Source of the DNA: Ignelater luminosus
Lineage: Eukaryota; Arthropoda; Insecta; Coleoptera; Elateridae
Assembly: GCA_011009095.1 (NCBI GenBank)
Contig: VTPC01090933.1
Location: forward strand, 82,361-146,360
DNA length: 64,000 nucleotides
Direction: 5' to 3'
Shown here: one piece after another, positions 63,280 through 64,000 of the stretch
Numbering within the stretch: position 1 is the stretch's first letter
Layout: each line of letters starts with the position of its first letter
Made by a program: the position numbers and the translations under genes
The notes under the pieces: generated by a model
Seen by the model: only the letters and a program-made list of their open reading frames with translations
Database searches by the model: none
What the model was told of the DNA's origin: nothing

Positions 63280-64000
63280 TACAGAAACTTAATGAAGACA
63301 ACTTTGACTGTCGTTTACAATTCTGTGAGGTCATAAGTGAATGAGCGACGAATAATCCAAATTTTCTATTTAATGTCTGTTTTCCCAATGAATGATCTTT
63401 TTTTTGTAAATGGAATGGTAAATCGTCATAATTGTCGCTATGGGGGAGATTCGAATCCAAGAATATTTCATGATATCCATACAGAACAACTAGAAAAGTT
63501 AAATGTTTGGGCAGACATTTTTGATCACCTCATTGATCCTTTTTTTCTAGCTGACAATTTGATTGTGGATATCTATTTGGAATTGCTATTGAAAATGATT
63601 AATGTTATCTAGAAAATCAATTGATATTCCAGCAAGATGGAGCTCCTCTGCATTTTGCACTTCTTCGTAAGTATTTGGATCAAACTTTCCCTGGTCGTTG
63701 AATTGGAAGAAGAGGTGCGATTGAAACAAAAGTTATTAATAAAATGACGTTTCTGAGACAATGCAATTGCTTCCCCCCAAACAGAGTTCCTAATTACGCC
63801 ACTGATATAATTGTATGCTTGCTGTACGCAGAATTTTTAAGAGAATCAGAATCTGTAAGAAAAAATGGGTGTTGCCATTAAAAAAGGAAATCGATGACGT
63901 CATCAGAAGTAAGGGTGGGGGTAAAGGAAAAATGAAGATCATTCGAACAGATGCCCCATTGGGAAATAAGGTTGACGTATCCAAGGATTTTGGCCTCAGA
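63280..64000 (+). pseudogene. Second copy of the long-TIR mariner element, 3' part
   Basis: From about 63285 it reads LNEDNFDCRLQFCEVISE, NPNFLFNVCFPNE, VNRHNCRYGGDSNPRIFHDI and EQLEKLNVWADIF, then the QQDGAP block near 63635 and IGRRGAIE near 63705, with stops and shifts. From about 63790 the sequence matches the right inverted repeat of the element at 13275-15165 (AGAATCAGAATCTGTAAGAA..., then GGCCTCAGA at the edge). The repeat runs off the window. Confidence 0.75.

Overview
The window is AT-rich animal DNA with intron-containing genes, GT-AG introns (several near 50-55 bases), Drosophila-like Smox and Mlc-c orthologues and a CPCFC-type cuticular protein. That makes it an insect nuclear genome. 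A beetle is plausible from the mix of mariner, piggyBac, hAT-like and jockey-like remnants, but I cannot prove the order from sequence alone.

Seven host genes can be supported. From left to right they are: a five-exon serine protease homologue that has lost all three catalytic residues (5950-8739, +); an intact single-exon 491-residue protein derived from a DDE_Tnp_4 (PIF/Harbinger-type) transposase that has also lost its three catalytic acids (16290-17765, -); the non-muscle myosin essential light chain Mlc-c (18538-20194, -, four exons, first coding exon is only the ATG); a CPCFC cuticular protein (42593-43630, +, three exons); dUTPase (47744-48317, +, three exons) with E2F-like sites upstream; HINT1 (48945-49600, +, two exons); and the last three coding exons of Smad2/3 (Smox) (56811-58346, -), whose upstream exons lie beyond the right edge. 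These genes do not form a pathway; they are ordinary neighbours.

Most of the rest is transposon debris. Coding remnants are: a Mos1-like mariner (11272-12550); a long-TIR mariner-related element (13275-15165) with a second copy running off the right end and a third, inverted fragment beside it; a Himar-like mariner (38892-39857); fragments of another mariner-related family (about 22430-23200, 45287-45529, 53910-54880); a Tc1-like fragment (about 27511-27960); two jockey-like LINE fragments (about 30180-30800 and 33700-35010); and a piggyBac relative (60588-62420). Non-coding elements include two hAT-type MITEs with 8-bp target duplications, a CAGTGTGTCC palindromic family in two copies, and several hairpin MITEs. 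The remaining long stretches (for example 24-27 kb, 41-42 kb and 50-53.6 kb) show nothing I can name.

The most interesting item is the domesticated, catalytically dead transposase gene. I found no evidence of a wholly new multi-gene system.
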